Shown one piece after another: positions 23,347 through 32,304 of a DNA stretch of 64,000 bases. The first letter of the stretch is position 1. Every line of letters starts with the position of its first letter. The notes under the pieces are model-generated. The model had not been told where the DNA came from and ran no database searches. It saw only the letters and a program-made list of their open reading frames with translations. A program made the translations under genes and the position numbers. Source of the stretch: Bradyrhizobium macuxiense (GTDB lineage: Bacteria > Pseudomonadota > Alphaproteobacteria > Rhizobiales > Xanthobacteraceae); contig NZ_LNCU01000107.1 in the NCBI RefSeq assembly GCF_001542415.1, forward strand, positions 48,991 to 112,990, in the 5' to 3' direction.

Positions 23347-25101
23347 ATGGCCGACATCACTACAGACGTTCTCATCATCGGCACCGGTCCGGCCGGATCT
23401 GCCGCCGCCGCGCTATTGTCTACCTACGGCATCGAAAACATGGTCGTGAACCGGTATCGGTGGTTGGCCAACACACCCCGAGCCCACATAACCAATCAGC
23501 GAACGATGGAAGTGCTACGCGACCTCGGACGCGACGTCGAGGATGAAGCGTACATGTTTGCCTCGCACCAAGACTTGATGGGCGACAATGTGTTCTGCAC
23601 GTCGCTCGTCGGCGAAGAGATCGGGCGGCTGAAGACGTGGGGCACGCATCCCCTCTCGCGAGCGGAACACTTGCTTTCTTCGCCAACGAAGATGAACGAT
23701 CTCCCGCAGACCTACATGGAGCCCCTTCTGTTCAAGACGGCTTGTTCGCGCGGCACGCAGGCGCGCATGTCGACTGAGTACGAAAGCCACGCCCAGGACG
23801 AGCAGGGGGTAACGACCACGCTTCTCGACCGACTGACCGGCAAGAAGCTCACCGTGCGGTCGAAATACCTTCTTGGAGCCGACGGTGGCAATTCGTTAGT
23901 CGCCCAGCATGCCGGATTGCCATTCGATGGAAAGATGGGCGTCGGCGGTTCGATGAACATCTTGTTCAAAGCGGACTTGTCACGCCATGTGGCACACCGA
24001 CCTTCAGTGCTCTACTGGGTCGTGCAGCCCGGCGCGGACGTTGGTGGCATCGGCATGGGATTGGTCCGCATGGTGCGCCCATGGGACGAGTGGTTGATCG
24101 TCTGGGGATACGACATCAATCGGCCGGCGCCTGAGGTGGACGAAGCCTTCGCGACCAAGGTCGCGCGTGACCTGGTTGGCGATCCCGATCTCGAGATCGA
24201 CCTTAAGTCAGTCTCGACCTGGACCGTGAACAACATGTACGCGACCAAAACTTCCAACGGACGCGTGTTCTGCATGGGCGACGCCATCCATCGGCATCCG
24301 CCGTCCAATGGCTTGGGTTCGAATACGTCGATCCAGGACGCGTTCAACCTGGCCTGGAAGCTCGCCTACGTGCTTAAGGGGCGCGCCGGTCCGAAACTGC
24401 TCGACACCTACACGGTTGAGCGTGCTCCGATCGCCAAGCAGATCGTAACGCGAGCGAACAAGTCCATCGACGAGTTCGGTCCGATCTTCCAGGCGCTCGG
24501 CTTGCTGGATTCGATAGATCCGGTGAAGATGCAGCAGAACATGGATGCCCGCTGCGAGAACACCGACGACGCCGAGAAGCAACGTGCCGAGATTCGCGAG
24601 ACGATCGCCGCGAAAGTCTACGAATTCGACGCACACGGCGTCGAGATGAATCATCGCTATGGGTCGCGAGCGATCGCCACGGACGGGCAGATGGAACCTG
24701 CCTTCCAGAAGGATGCCGAACTGCACTTCCAGCAAACGACATGGCCCGGTGCGCGGCTGCCTCACGCTTGGCTGTTCGCCAAGGATGGCGAGAAAATCTC
24801 CACGCTCGACCTAACGGGACACGGCAAGTTCTCTGTCCTTACTGGCATCGGTGGAGAGGCGTGGGTCGCCGCGGCCAAGAAAGTGGGTAAGGAATTGGAC
24901 ATCGACATCCATGTCCACGTCATCGGACCGCGCCAAGTTTGGCAGGATTTCTCAGGCGACTGGGCGCGGGTGCGCGAGGTAAGAGACAGCGGCGTCGTGT
25001 TGACTCGCCCGGATCAGCACGTCTGCTGGCGTCGCGAGACGGTCGCCGACGATCCGGCTGCCGAACTGCGTCGTGTCCTCAAGCAAATACTGGCGAGCTG
25101 A
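23347..25101 (+). CDS. FAD-dependent phenol monooxygenase (TfdB/resorcinol hydroxylase-like)
   Basis: A 584-residue flavoprotein. VLIIGTGPAGSAAAALLSTYG at the start is the FAD dinucleotide fold, LLGADGGNSLVAQHAG the DG motif, and CMGDAIHRHPPSNGLGSNTSIQDAFNLAWKL the GD motif that binds the ribityl chain. The C-terminal ~170 residues form the thioredoxin-like domain of phenol hydroxylases. It resembles 2,4-dichlorophenol 6-monooxygenase and single-component resorcinol hydroxylases. In this operon it would hydroxylate a phenol or resorcinol to hydroxyquinol with NAD(P)H and O2, feeding the dioxygenase at 25113. Substrate is inferred from context. GGGAGGG ribosome site. Confidence 0.88.
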   Translation: MADITTDVLIIGTGPAGSAAAALLSTYGIENMVVNRYRWLANTPRAHITNQRTMEVLRDLGRDVEDEAYMFASHQDLMGDNVFCTSLVGEEIGRLKTWGTHPLSRAEHLLSSPTKMNDLPQTYMEPLLFKTACSRGTQARMSTEYESHAQDEQGVTTTLLDRLTGKKLTVRSKYLLGADGGNSLVAQHAGLPFDGKMGVGGSMNILFKADLSRHVAHRPSVLYWVVQPGADVGGIGMGLVRMVRPWDEWLIVWGYDINRPAPEVDEAFATKVARDLVGDPDLEIDLKSVSTWTVNNMYATKTSNGRVFCMGDAIHRHPPSNGLGSNTSIQDAFNLAWKLAYVLKGRAGPKLLDTYTVERAPIAKQIVTRANKSIDEFGPIFQALGLLDSIDPVKMQQNMDARCENTDDAEKQRAEIRETIAAKVYEFDAHGVEMNHRYGSRAIATDGQMEPAFQKDAELHFQQTTWPGARLPHAWLFAKDGEKISTLDLTGHGKFSVLTGIGGEAWVAAAKKVGKELDIDIHVHVIGPRQVWQDFSGDWARVREVRDSGVVLTRPDQHVCWRRETVADDPAAELRRVLKQILAS

Positions 25102-25112
25102 AGGAGAGGGTC

Positions 25113-26051
25113 ATGGAAGACCACGAGAAGGGATACTTCACCGAGAAGGACTCGGAAGAGGTCGTAATCGGACGCAATAAGAACGCCAAGGACGAGCGCT
25201 TGAAGGAGGTGATGGCCATCGTCATCCGTAAGCTGCACGAAGCGGTCAAGGAGATAGAACCAACCCAGCAGGAATGGTTCGAGGCAATCATGTTCCTCAC
25301 GCGGACCGGTCAGATGTGCACCGATTGGCGGCAAGAATTCATCCTCCTGTCTGACACGCTCGGCGTCTCGATGTTGGTCGACGCTATCAATCACCGCAAG
25401 CCGGTTGGCGCTTCCGAGAGCACGGTGCTAGGGCCTTTCTACGTGCAAGACGCCCCCGAACTAAAGGCCGGTACCAATATCTGTCTCGACCACAAGGGCG
25501 AGGACATGGTGATTTCCGGCTTCGTGCGGGATACGACCGGTCGTCCGATCCCGAACGTGAAACTCGACGTCTGGCAGACCAACGACGACGGCTTCTACGA
25601 TGTGCAACAGAAGGGGCTCCAGCCCGATTTCAATCTGCGCGGCGTATTTCGGACGGATGAAGCGGGACGGTATTGGTTCCGCGCGGTGAAGCCTCGCTTT
25701 TATCCGATCCCGGACGATGGACCGGTGGGGCAGCTTTTGGGCAAGCTTGGCCGTCATCCGTTTCGGCCGGCGCATTTGCACTTCATCATTTCAGCGGACG
25801 GCTTCCAGACCCTTACGACCCACATCTTTGATTCTACCGATCAATATATCGATTCGGACGCTGTGTTCGGGGTGAAAAAGAGCCTCCTCGCGAATATAGA
25901 GCGAGTAACCGATCTCGTCCGCAGCAAGGAGCTCGAATTCGCCAATCCATTTTGGGAAACGAAATTCGACTTCGTGCTCGCGCCGGAAAGCGAGGCCGCG
26001 TCGTCTGAGAGGACCGAACGCGGAAAAGTGATTGCCGGTGCGCAGCGGTAG
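25113..26051 (+). CDS. Hydroxyquinol 1,2-dioxygenase
   Basis: A 312-residue intradiol dioxygenase. The N-terminal helical linker region (residues 25-95) includes the conserved TGQMCTDWRQEFILLSDTLG; GPFYVQDAPE follows near residue 108. All four Fe(III) ligands are present: Tyr162 (GFYDVQQ), Tyr197 (KPRFYPIP), His221 and His223 (RPAHLHF). The GFYDVQ context is typical of hydroxyquinol rather than catechol enzymes. It opens 1,2,4-trihydroxybenzene between the vicinal hydroxyls to maleylacetate, the substrate of the reductase at 17522. Last gene of the operon; ribosome site AAGGAGAGGG. Confidence 0.92.
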   Translation: MEDHEKGYFTEKDSEEVVIGRNKNAKDERLKEVMAIVIRKLHEAVKEIEPTQQEWFEAIMFLTRTGQMCTDWRQEFILLSDTLGVSMLVDAINHRKPVGASESTVLGPFYVQDAPELKAGTNICLDHKGEDMVISGFVRDTTGRPIPNVKLDVWQTNDDGFYDVQQKGLQPDFNLRGVFRTDEAGRYWFRAVKPRFYPIPDDGPVGQLLGKLGRHPFRPAHLHFIISADGFQTLTTHIFDSTDQYIDSDAVFGVKKSLLANIERVTDLVRSKELEFANPFWETKFDFVLAPESEAASSERTERGKVIAGAQR

Positions 26052-26381
26052 CATCGCTAAACAGTGGCCGCCTGTCGAATGGAAAGCGCGAGCAATTCGA
26101 AGAGCTGCCGGATGAAGAGATGCGCGCGTGAGAATGCTCTCCGAGAGGCCGTCGAGGAAGCTGCTGACGACAAGCAACCGTCCAGATTCAAACATTGACC
26201 GGGGCACGGCAACAGGCTGTCTTTGCTGACTGAACCTCCAGATAGTTCGTTTCAGCGTGGAGTCCGTGCTCCCTGCGCTCGGATGGTGGGACCGGTACCC
26301 TGACCAACCTCGATGTTAAATTTAGTTGGTCTCGCCCGCAACGAAATGTGGTACAGTTTATCCTTTCAGGGGAGTATTCCC
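26052..26381. other. 330 bases without a gene
   Basis: Follows the end of the phenol operon. I see no gene and no convincing terminator. The last 60 bases are AT-richer and carry the GGGGAG ribosome site and probable promoter of the small gene at 26382. Confidence 0.4.
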
Positions 26382-26582
26382 ATGTTTGATCAAGCGAAAA
26401 CCGCGCTTTTGCGCGCGGTCCTCGATGAGATATGCGAGAGCATTTCGCGCTCGGACACCGGTGCCCGCACACGCGTTGCTTCAGGAATCTTAGAGGCTGC
26501 CGCAAACGGCGAGACCTCTCTTGAGGAACTCAGGCGTACAGGTCGCGAAGCCCTCTCGTCTGCGCCCGCGATGTGGCGCTGA
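26382..26582 (+). CDS. Small conserved Bradyrhizobium-type protein
   Basis: A 66-residue protein starting MFDQAKTALLRAVLDEICES. It is helical, with the conserved run TGARTRVASGILEAAANGET and the end ALSSAPAMWR. I recognise close copies scattered through Bradyrhizobium genomes, where many paralogues occur. Function unknown. The Met at 26382 has a GGGGAG site seven bases upstream, so the longer open frame from 26313 is not used. It is followed after 12 bases by the gene at 26595. Confidence 0.75.
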   Translation: MFDQAKTALLRAVLDEICESISRSDTGARTRVASGILEAAANGETSLEELRRTGREALSSAPAMWR

Positions 26583-26594
26583 CTGGGCAGCGGG

Positions 26595-26990
26595 GTGAAT
26601 TTCCAGGTTACAGTTCTGAAGGTGTTGGTGAGCTACCCAGACGGCTTCGCCTCGATGGCCGCACTCAGGCACGACATCGCAATATTAGCGACAAGCGGTC
26701 GGGACTGGGCCGATCGCACCAAGCGGCTCGCTTCGCGAGTCCCGGGGCTCGACATTTTTTCCCAAAGGCTCGTCGAACGCGAGAACGGCGGCTGGAAGAT
26801 CACAAGCAAGGGCCGCAACGTGCTGGATTTCATGGAGGCCAGATCTGGTCTGGGCCGAGTTGTTGCATTGGCTCCGACCGAGGCGCCAGTGCCTCGGTTG
26901 AAAAAACGAGAAGACCGATCGCGCCGTCGACGCGAACGCCGCGATCGACGCCGGAAGGTGCGCGAATTGATCGAAGCGACCGCTTCCTGA
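26595..26990 (+). CDS. Conserved hypothetical protein with winged-helix look and basic tail
   Basis: A 131-residue protein starting at GTG 26595 with VNFQVTVLKVLVSYPDGFAS. Residues 1-75 (LKVLVSYPDGFASMAALRHD, WADRTKRLASRVPGLDIFSQ, GGWKITSKGRNVLDFME) look like a small winged-helix domain; residues 95-131 are extremely rich in Arg (KKREDRSRRRRERRDRRRKV). I know similar proteins in Bradyrhizobium, without a function. The basic tail suggests DNA or RNA binding. A GCGGGG site lies close upstream. Confidence 0.7.
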   Translation: MNFQVTVLKVLVSYPDGFASMAALRHDIAILATSGRDWADRTKRLASRVPGLDIFSQRLVERENGGWKITSKGRNVLDFMEARSGLGRVVALAPTEAPVPRLKKREDRSRRRRERRDRRRKVRELIEATAS

Positions 26991-27293
26991 TTGTCATTCA
27001 CGCGGCAATATTGCTGAGGTGGCATCCGGAACTGCCTCTGACGAACGCAACGCATTTTTGGTGCAGTTCTAACATTCCGCGCCAATTGACAGGTTGAAGC
27101 AGAGCGACTTTTCCGCGCCCGCAAATTCGAAGTCTTTCGAGTTTAAGGAGCGTGATCCGGTGTTCAATCTGCCCGTTGACGAGGGGTGGAGCTATTGCCG
27201 CCCGAGTTACGCCTTCATCCTAACGGCTCACTTGGGAAACGATTCCACGAGACCAGCGTGGTAGCTGACCATTGAATGCCGAACTGATGGACC
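26991..27293. other. 300 bases without a supported gene
   Basis: A plus-strand frame around 27090-27263 (KQSDFSAPANSKSFEFKERD...) stays open to a TAG but has no clear start and no recognised family. Otherwise nothing seen. Confidence 0.3.
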
Positions 27294-27470
27294 CTAATGT
27301 CGCGGTGCGCGTTGCCCGTTTCTCCTGGCTTCGACTATGGTCCGGAACATGCTCAAATAGCGGGTCGCCTCGACGGCCGGAATGCTATGCTCCCACATCT
27401 GGCCGGTCAGGGTCGGACATCAAGTACAACGATGTAGGTGTAGCATCGAGCAGGTGCTCCATCCGTGCTC
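27294..27470 (-). pseudogene. AlkB-like 2-oxoglutarate/Fe(II) oxygenase, C-terminal remnant
   Basis: The minus strand reads TSLYLMSDPDR in one frame and, in a second frame, TGQMWEHSIPAVEATRYLSMFRTI before a stop at 27294-27296. The WEHSIP-VEA-RY--FRT pattern is the last strand and His/Arg region of AlkB-family dioxygenases, as I know them from rhizobia. The N-terminal half with the HxD motif is not recognisable, and the frames are broken. It is an inactive fragment lying just downstream of the MFS gene. Confidence 0.55.
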
Positions 27471-27632
27471 CGTCGCTGTCGGAAACTGAATTTCCAGGCA
27501 GTTTCCAAGGACCAGAAATCTTGTCGAATGCGGCTTGCCGCGATGTCGGCCTATGCCGAGCCGACATCATATTCAGCGCAAAAGACTTGCCCAATCTAAG
27601 TCGCCGAGCCGCGGAAAGACGAAGATGGTCGT

Positions 27633-29054
27633 TCACGCTGCGACCTGTTCCCGAGTCTTGGGCCCAAAAATAGAGATAACCAGCATGACAATCATCATGG
27701 CGGTTGTGATAGCCGCAAACACGCCAGAGACGCCCGAGTTGCGCAGGACGAAGGCTACGGCGAATCCGGAGAACATCGCGCCAACGCGACTCGCGGAATA
27801 GACAATGCCTGCGGCCTGTGCGCGGATGCGCGCCGGGAAGACCTCAGTTTGATAGGCATGATATGCAAACGAAAGTGTCGTGTTCGCAAACGTGATCGCG
27901 AGACCGCAAGCAACTATCGCTACCGGCTGCACGAACTCGGCAAAGCCATATCCGGCGCACGCGATGACAAAAGCCATTGTCACGATGATCCATTTGCGTT
28001 CCACTTTATCGGCGTAGCTGATCGCGACCAGGGGCGCCAAGGGCGCGGCGAAGGCGATGACGAAGGAATACTGGAGGCTCTTGGTGATCGTGATTCCTTT
28101 TTCGATCAGGAGGGTGGGGGCCCAACTTGAGAAACCGTAGTATCCGAACGCTTGGCACAGGTTGAAGACGACCAGCGTCAGCACGATCGTCAGGTAGGGC
28201 GTTCGCCCGAGATCAGGCAGGGCAGCTGTCGTTGACGACCGTGGAATGAACATCGGCGTTGCAACCTCGAGCTTGGTGCCGATTTGTCGCTCGACCCGCA
28301 CTTCGATCGTAGAAAGGATATTGTCGGCCTCTGCGGTCCGGCCCTTCTGTGAGAGCCAGAAGGGGCTTTCCGGAACAGCACGGCGAACGAACCATACGAT
28401 GACCGCGCCAAATGCAGCGATGCAGATAACCCAGCGCCAGCCATCGAAGCCAAGCGGGGATTGCGGCACCAGCCACCACGCCATCAGTGCGACAGTGGGC
28501 TGTGCAAGAAACATGATCGTTTGGTTGAGTGCGAAAGCTCTCCCACGCATGCGTCGAGGGACCAGTTCGGTAATGTACGCATCGATGGTGATTGCCTCGA
28601 CGCCCAGGCCGATTCCCGCGAACAAGCGCCAGGCGAGGAGCCATTCCGTGCTGGTCTGAAAGGCCATAATCACGGTGGCGATGGTGTAGATGACAAGCGC
28701 CCAAGTGAATACAAAGCGCCGTCCGAGCTTGTCGGGAATGAAGCCAAGGAAGAACGTACCGATAAAGAGACCGATGAACGTTACCGCGACGAACGCACCG
28801 ATTCCCTGAAAGCCGAAGAAGTTTGCAGTTGTGGTGGAAAGCAGACCGCTCTGGGTCATCCCGGGGGCGATGTAGCCGGTGAAAAAGAGATCGTAGAGTT
28901 CGAAAAAGCCGCCGAGCGAAATTAGGATAATGAGGCGCCAGAGATAGCCACACATGGGCAGCCGTTCCATGCGGCCGGCGATTTCCTCGATAGAGCCTCT
29001 GCTTGAAGCCGTCCGGCCTTCCACGGCGGTCGCCGCGACGGTCGTCATGACCAT
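27633..29054 (-). CDS. MFS transporter, aromatic-acid/metabolite:H+ symporter type
   Basis: A 473-residue, 12-helix membrane protein. The N-terminal 30 residues are cytoplasmic; the first helix is LIILISLGGFFELYDLFFTGYI with the Asp typical of this family. The loop 2-3 motif GFIPDKLGRRFVF and the later AYITELVPRRMRGRAFAL are present. Start chosen at ATG 29054, behind a GGGAGGACGAGG site; the frame is open 104 codons further but that part overlaps the divergent gene. It is a close paralogue of the carrier at 48276. Divergent from the lyase/CoA-transferase pair at 29354, so it probably imports their substrate. Confidence 0.88.
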   Translation of the reverse strand: MVMTTVAATAVEGRTASSRGSIEEIAGRMERLPMCGYLWRLIILISLGGFFELYDLFFTGYIAPGMTQSGLLSTTTANFFGFQGIGAFVAVTFIGLFIGTFFLGFIPDKLGRRFVFTWALVIYTIATVIMAFQTSTEWLLAWRLFAGIGLGVEAITIDAYITELVPRRMRGRAFALNQTIMFLAQPTVALMAWWLVPQSPLGFDGWRWVICIAAFGAVIVWFVRRAVPESPFWLSQKGRTAEADNILSTIEVRVERQIGTKLEVATPMFIPRSSTTAALPDLGRTPYLTIVLTLVVFNLCQAFGYYGFSSWAPTLLIEKGITITKSLQYSFVIAFAAPLAPLVAISYADKVERKWIIVTMAFVIACAGYGFAEFVQPVAIVACGLAITFANTTLSFAYHAYQTEVFPARIRAQAAGIVYSASRVGAMFSGFAVAFVLRNSGVSGVFAAITTAMMIVMLVISIFGPKTREQVAA

Positions 29055-29353
29055 GTCCTCGTCCTCCCCATATGAATCCTGCTCTGTGCAGGGCCGACAT
29101 TGCAAGTTAAGCACCTTGCTTATTAGAGAGGCACGATGCCGAAGGCGCTCGGGTAAAACCAATAGAACTTCCCGATATGAGGCTTCTGGAAACGAGATGT
29201 TTAGCTGAATACGTTGCGGACCATCGAACAGAGCAGCTGTTTCTTGCGGCATCTGATTCCCAGAACGACCCGATCTCCAAATTGTAATTGTCAGATCGCC
29301 CCACGGCATCCACGGTTGGTGATCAGCAAGAATAGACCGGGAGACAAGGGTAT
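29055..29353. promoter_or_regulatory. Divergent promoter region
   Basis: The 299 bases between the MFS gene (leftward) and the lyase gene (rightward) must hold both promoters. CAAATTGTAATTG (29278-29290) contains a CAA-N7-TTG inverted repeat that could be a regulator site. No regulator gene is adjacent. The start of the lyase has a GGGAGACAAGGG ribosome site. Confidence 0.35.
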
Positions 29354-30310
29354 ATGGATCTGCCAAAGCGCGTAGTCATCAGCGAGGAGGGGCCGCGCGA
29401 AGGGTTTCAGATCGAGAAGGGGCCGATAAAGACGGCCGACAAGATCGCCCTCGTGGATGCGCTCTCCGGATCTGGCCTCTCGCATATCCAGGTGGGGTCC
29501 TTCGTCAATCCCAAGCATGTGCCCGGGTGGGCCGACGCCGAGGCCGTCTTTGCGGGCTTTCAGCCGCGCGAAGGGATCGAATACTCGGCCGTGTGGTTCA
29601 ACGAGGCCGGCCTGCGGCGCGCGCTCGCCTTCAAGGACAGGTTGACGCTAGAAGGCTTCATCTCGCTGAGCGCGTCAGAGCCCTTTGCGATCAGGAATCT
29701 CAACCGCGATCGCGCCGGTCAGATCGAAGCGATGATGAAATATGTCGCGGTTCATCGCGACGCTGGTTTGCCGATCGGGAAAATCATCGTGATGGCGGCA
29801 TTCGGATGCAACTTTGCGGGGGACATTTCTACCGCAAAAGTTGTCGAGACAGTTGCTGATGCGCTCGCAATCGCACGCGGCGCCGACATTGAGCTCGATG
29901 ACCTCACGCTTGCCGACTCCATGGGCTGGGCCACTCCTTCCCGGGTTGCGGCGGCAATCGGAGCAGTGCGTGATCGCTGGCCAGATCTGAAGATCGCGCT
30001 ACATCTGCATGACACGCGCGGGCAGGGAATCGCCTGCGCCTATGAGGGACTGCGGCTCGGAGTGACGCGCTTCGATGCGGCCGTCGGCGGGTTGGGCGGC
30101 TGTCCATTTGCGGGCCAGCCAGGCGCGCCGGGTAACATCGCGACCGAAGAGCTCGCACTGCTTTGCGAAGAGATGGGAATTTCAACCGGCGTCAACGTAG
30201 AGGCCCTCATCGAGACCGCCCGGCTGGCTGAACGGATCGTCGGGCATGGCCTGCCGAGTGCGGCGCTGCGTTCGGGCACCCTTGCTTCATTCAGAAGGAA
30301 CGCCGTATGA
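29354..30310 (+). CDS. HMG-CoA lyase family enzyme
   Basis: A 318-residue TIM-barrel lyase. EEGPREGFQIE near residues 11-21 is the position of the RDGLQ motif, with Glu in place of the catalytic-site Asp. LHLHDTRGQG carries the two metal-binding His residues. GLGGCPFAGQPGAPGNIATEEL is the lyase signature with the catalytic Cys and Asn. It should split a 3-hydroxy-3-methylacyl-CoA (HMG-CoA, citramalyl-CoA or similar) into two fragments. Its stop overlaps the CoA-transferase start. A paralogue with the same substitution lies at 44957. The exact substrate is open. Confidence 0.85.
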   Translation: MDLPKRVVISEEGPREGFQIEKGPIKTADKIALVDALSGSGLSHIQVGSFVNPKHVPGWADAEAVFAGFQPREGIEYSAVWFNEAGLRRALAFKDRLTLEGFISLSASEPFAIRNLNRDRAGQIEAMMKYVAVHRDAGLPIGKIIVMAAFGCNFAGDISTAKVVETVADALAIARGADIELDDLTLADSMGWATPSRVAAAIGAVRDRWPDLKIALHLHDTRGQGIACAYEGLRLGVTRFDAAVGGLGGCPFAGQPGAPGNIATEELALLCEEMGISTGVNVEALIETARLAERIVGHGLPSAALRSGTLASFRRNAV

Positions 30311-31545
30311 CGACGAACTCACCAAAACCCTTGGCCGGCCTCAAGGTCCTCGATTTCGGACACACCATCATGGGGCCATGTGCGGGCGTCTTGTTCGCCG
30401 ATCTGGGCGCAGATGTCATCAAGATCGAATCGGTCGAAGGCGATCCGACTAGAAAGTTGCCTGGGTTCGCCGCTGGCTTCTTTGCGGCCTACAATCGCAA
30501 CAAGCGCTCGATCGCAGTTGACCTGAAGCACCCGGAGGGGCAGGCTATCGTCCATCGGCTCGTCAGGGATGCTGATATCGTTCTTGAAAACTTTGGTCCC
30601 GGCACAATCGAGCGGCTGAAATGCGGATGGGAAGATCTCCGGAAGATCAATCCCCGTCTCGTCTATCTCTCGATGAAAGGCTTTCTGAAGGGCCCCTATG
30701 AGAACCGAGGGGCGCTCGATGAAGTCGTGCAGATGCAGTCAGGTTTGGCGTACATGACCGGTCCGCCCGGTCGCCCGCTCAGGGCAGGAGCACCGGTCAT
30801 TGACATTCTCGGCGGCGTATTTGGGGTCGTGGCGGCGCTATCGGCACTTCGTGAGCGGGACCAGACCGGACTGGGCCAGAAGGTCTCGAGCTCCCTGTTC
30901 GAGAGTGCGACTTTCATGCTCGGTGCCGTCGTCGTTGGAAGCACTGTTATTGGAGCGCCGATGCCGCCGATGCCGGCGCGGAAGAACGCCTGGGGCGTCT
31001 ATGACGTCTTCACTGCGAGTGATGGCGGTCAAGTCTTCATCGGCTGCACGTCGGACGGTCATTGGCAGCGGTTCTGTGAGGCCTTCGAGTTCAATGACTG
31101 GCGCGATGACGCGCGGTTGACCGGAAATGCCAATCGTTGTGAGGCGCGTGAGTGGATGCTTCCCGAACTCGAGCAGCGTCTGGCAAAGCTTCCGCTCTCG
31201 GAAATCCTCGAGAAATGCGAGGTCGCCCGGGTGGCGTATTCGCGCGTCGGAAGGCCGGACGAGCTCTCGACCGATCCGCATCTCCTTGCTCACGGCGGGT
31301 TGCTTGCGACGGCTGTTTCCGGGTTTGGCGGGGGCTCCAAAGTCGGAATTCCCGCGTTGCCTGTCGAATTTGGCGATGCGCGGGAAAGGCTGGTTCTTGA
31401 GCGCCAACCGCCGCGCATAGGCGAGCATACCGACGAGGTGCTGCGTACCGCGGGGTATTCGGACCGCGAGATTGCAGGCTTCCGCTCGGCAGGTGTCTTG
31501 GCGCCGCAGACCTCGGACGCGCTGGATACATCGAGAGTAGCTTAG
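30307..31545 (+). CDS. Class III CoA-transferase (CaiB/BaiF family)
   Basis: A 412-residue protein. LKVLDFGHTIMGPCAGVLFADLGADVIKIE is the family opening; NRNKRSIAVDLKHPEG follows, and the catalytic Asp is in GALDEVVQMQSGLAYMTG near residue 140. It would transfer CoA from a donor such as succinyl-CoA to the organic acid that the upstream lyase then cleaves. The ATG overlaps the lyase TGA by four bases. The same pair occurs at 44957-47117. Confidence 0.9.
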   Translation: MTTNSPKPLAGLKVLDFGHTIMGPCAGVLFADLGADVIKIESVEGDPTRKLPGFAAGFFAAYNRNKRSIAVDLKHPEGQAIVHRLVRDADIVLENFGPGTIERLKCGWEDLRKINPRLVYLSMKGFLKGPYENRGALDEVVQMQSGLAYMTGPPGRPLRAGAPVIDILGGVFGVVAALSALRERDQTGLGQKVSSSLFESATFMLGAVVVGSTVIGAPMPPMPARKNAWGVYDVFTASDGGQVFIGCTSDGHWQRFCEAFEFNDWRDDARLTGNANRCEAREWMLPELEQRLAKLPLSEILEKCEVARVAYSRVGRPDELSTDPHLLAHGGLLATAVSGFGGGSKVGIPALPVEFGDARERLVLERQPPRIGEHTDEVLRTAGYSDREIAGFRSAGVLAPQTSDALDTSRVA

Positions 31546-31619
31546 GCATACGACCGTCGACGTGCGAAGGGCAGGCACCTGTGCCGGACCTGAGAGCATG
31601 CCGAACGGAGCCGAGCGTC

Positions 31620-32276
31620 ATGATCTCTGCGAGAAAAGCGAAGGCATTCGTCGGAAACGAAGCGGGCGCAAAGCCGCCCGCCGCGGTACCGCATACGCGG
31701 TGGGAAGACGTGCAAGCCCTGCTCACCGGTTCGCTGTTCATGGCGTTCGCGATCGTGCTGTTCAAGCAGGCTGGTCTTCTGACCGGCGGCACCGTAGGCT
31801 TCGCCGTCATCATCCACTACCTGACGCGCTGGCCGCTTGGTGTGCTGCTTTTCGTCATCAATCTCCCGTTCTACGTCTTCGCATGGCTTGCGCTCGGTCG
31901 ATCCTTCACGATCCGGACATTTGCTGCGGTTAGTCTCGTCGGAATCTTTGTGGAGTGCTTGCCGCACGTCGTCGCCATTGCGTCCATCAATCCAGTCTTC
32001 GCGGCGATCATGGCCGGACAGTGCGCCGGTATCGGGATTCTGATCCTGATCCGTCACGGTGCCAGCATGGGAGGCCTCACGGTTCTCGGCCTGTACCTGC
32101 AGCAGAGGCGTGGCCTGCGAGCCGGCTGGGTGCAGCTCTGCGGCGACTGCCTGATCCTGGCATTCGGAATGTTCGTCGCGACGCCACAGAACGTGGCGCT
32201 CTCCATTCTCGGCGCGGCTTCGCTGAATGCGGTGATCGGCATCAACCACCGCGAAGGGCGCTACTACGGGACCTGA
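31620..32276 (+). CDS. YitT-family (DUF161) membrane protein
   Basis: A 218-residue membrane protein with five to six hydrophobic segments. LLTGSLFMAFAIVLFKQAGLLTGGTVGFAVII is typical of YitT proteins, and the motif GASMGGLTVLGLYLQ follows. Start taken at ATG 31620, behind a GGAG; a GTG at 31581 would add 13 residues. YitT proteins are of unknown transport function. It may be the last gene of the lyase/CoA-transferase operon, 74 bases after the transferase, and ends 28 bases before the convergent FAH gene. Confidence 0.75.
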   Translation: MISARKAKAFVGNEAGAKPPAAVPHTRWEDVQALLTGSLFMAFAIVLFKQAGLLTGGTVGFAVIIHYLTRWPLGVLLFVINLPFYVFAWLALGRSFTIRTFAAVSLVGIFVECLPHVVAIASINPVFAAIMAGQCAGIGILILIRHGASMGGLTVLGLYLQQRRGLRAGWVQLCGDCLILAFGMFVATPQNVALSILGAASLNAVIGINHREGRYYGT

Positions 32277-32304
32277 GTTCGGCAGTGACGTCTCGCGTCG
32301 ACGA

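Noticed and set aside
29055..29366. 104-codon upstream extension of the MFS frame
   Set aside because: It would overlap the divergent lyase start; a good ribosome site precedes ATG 29054 and the family starts there.
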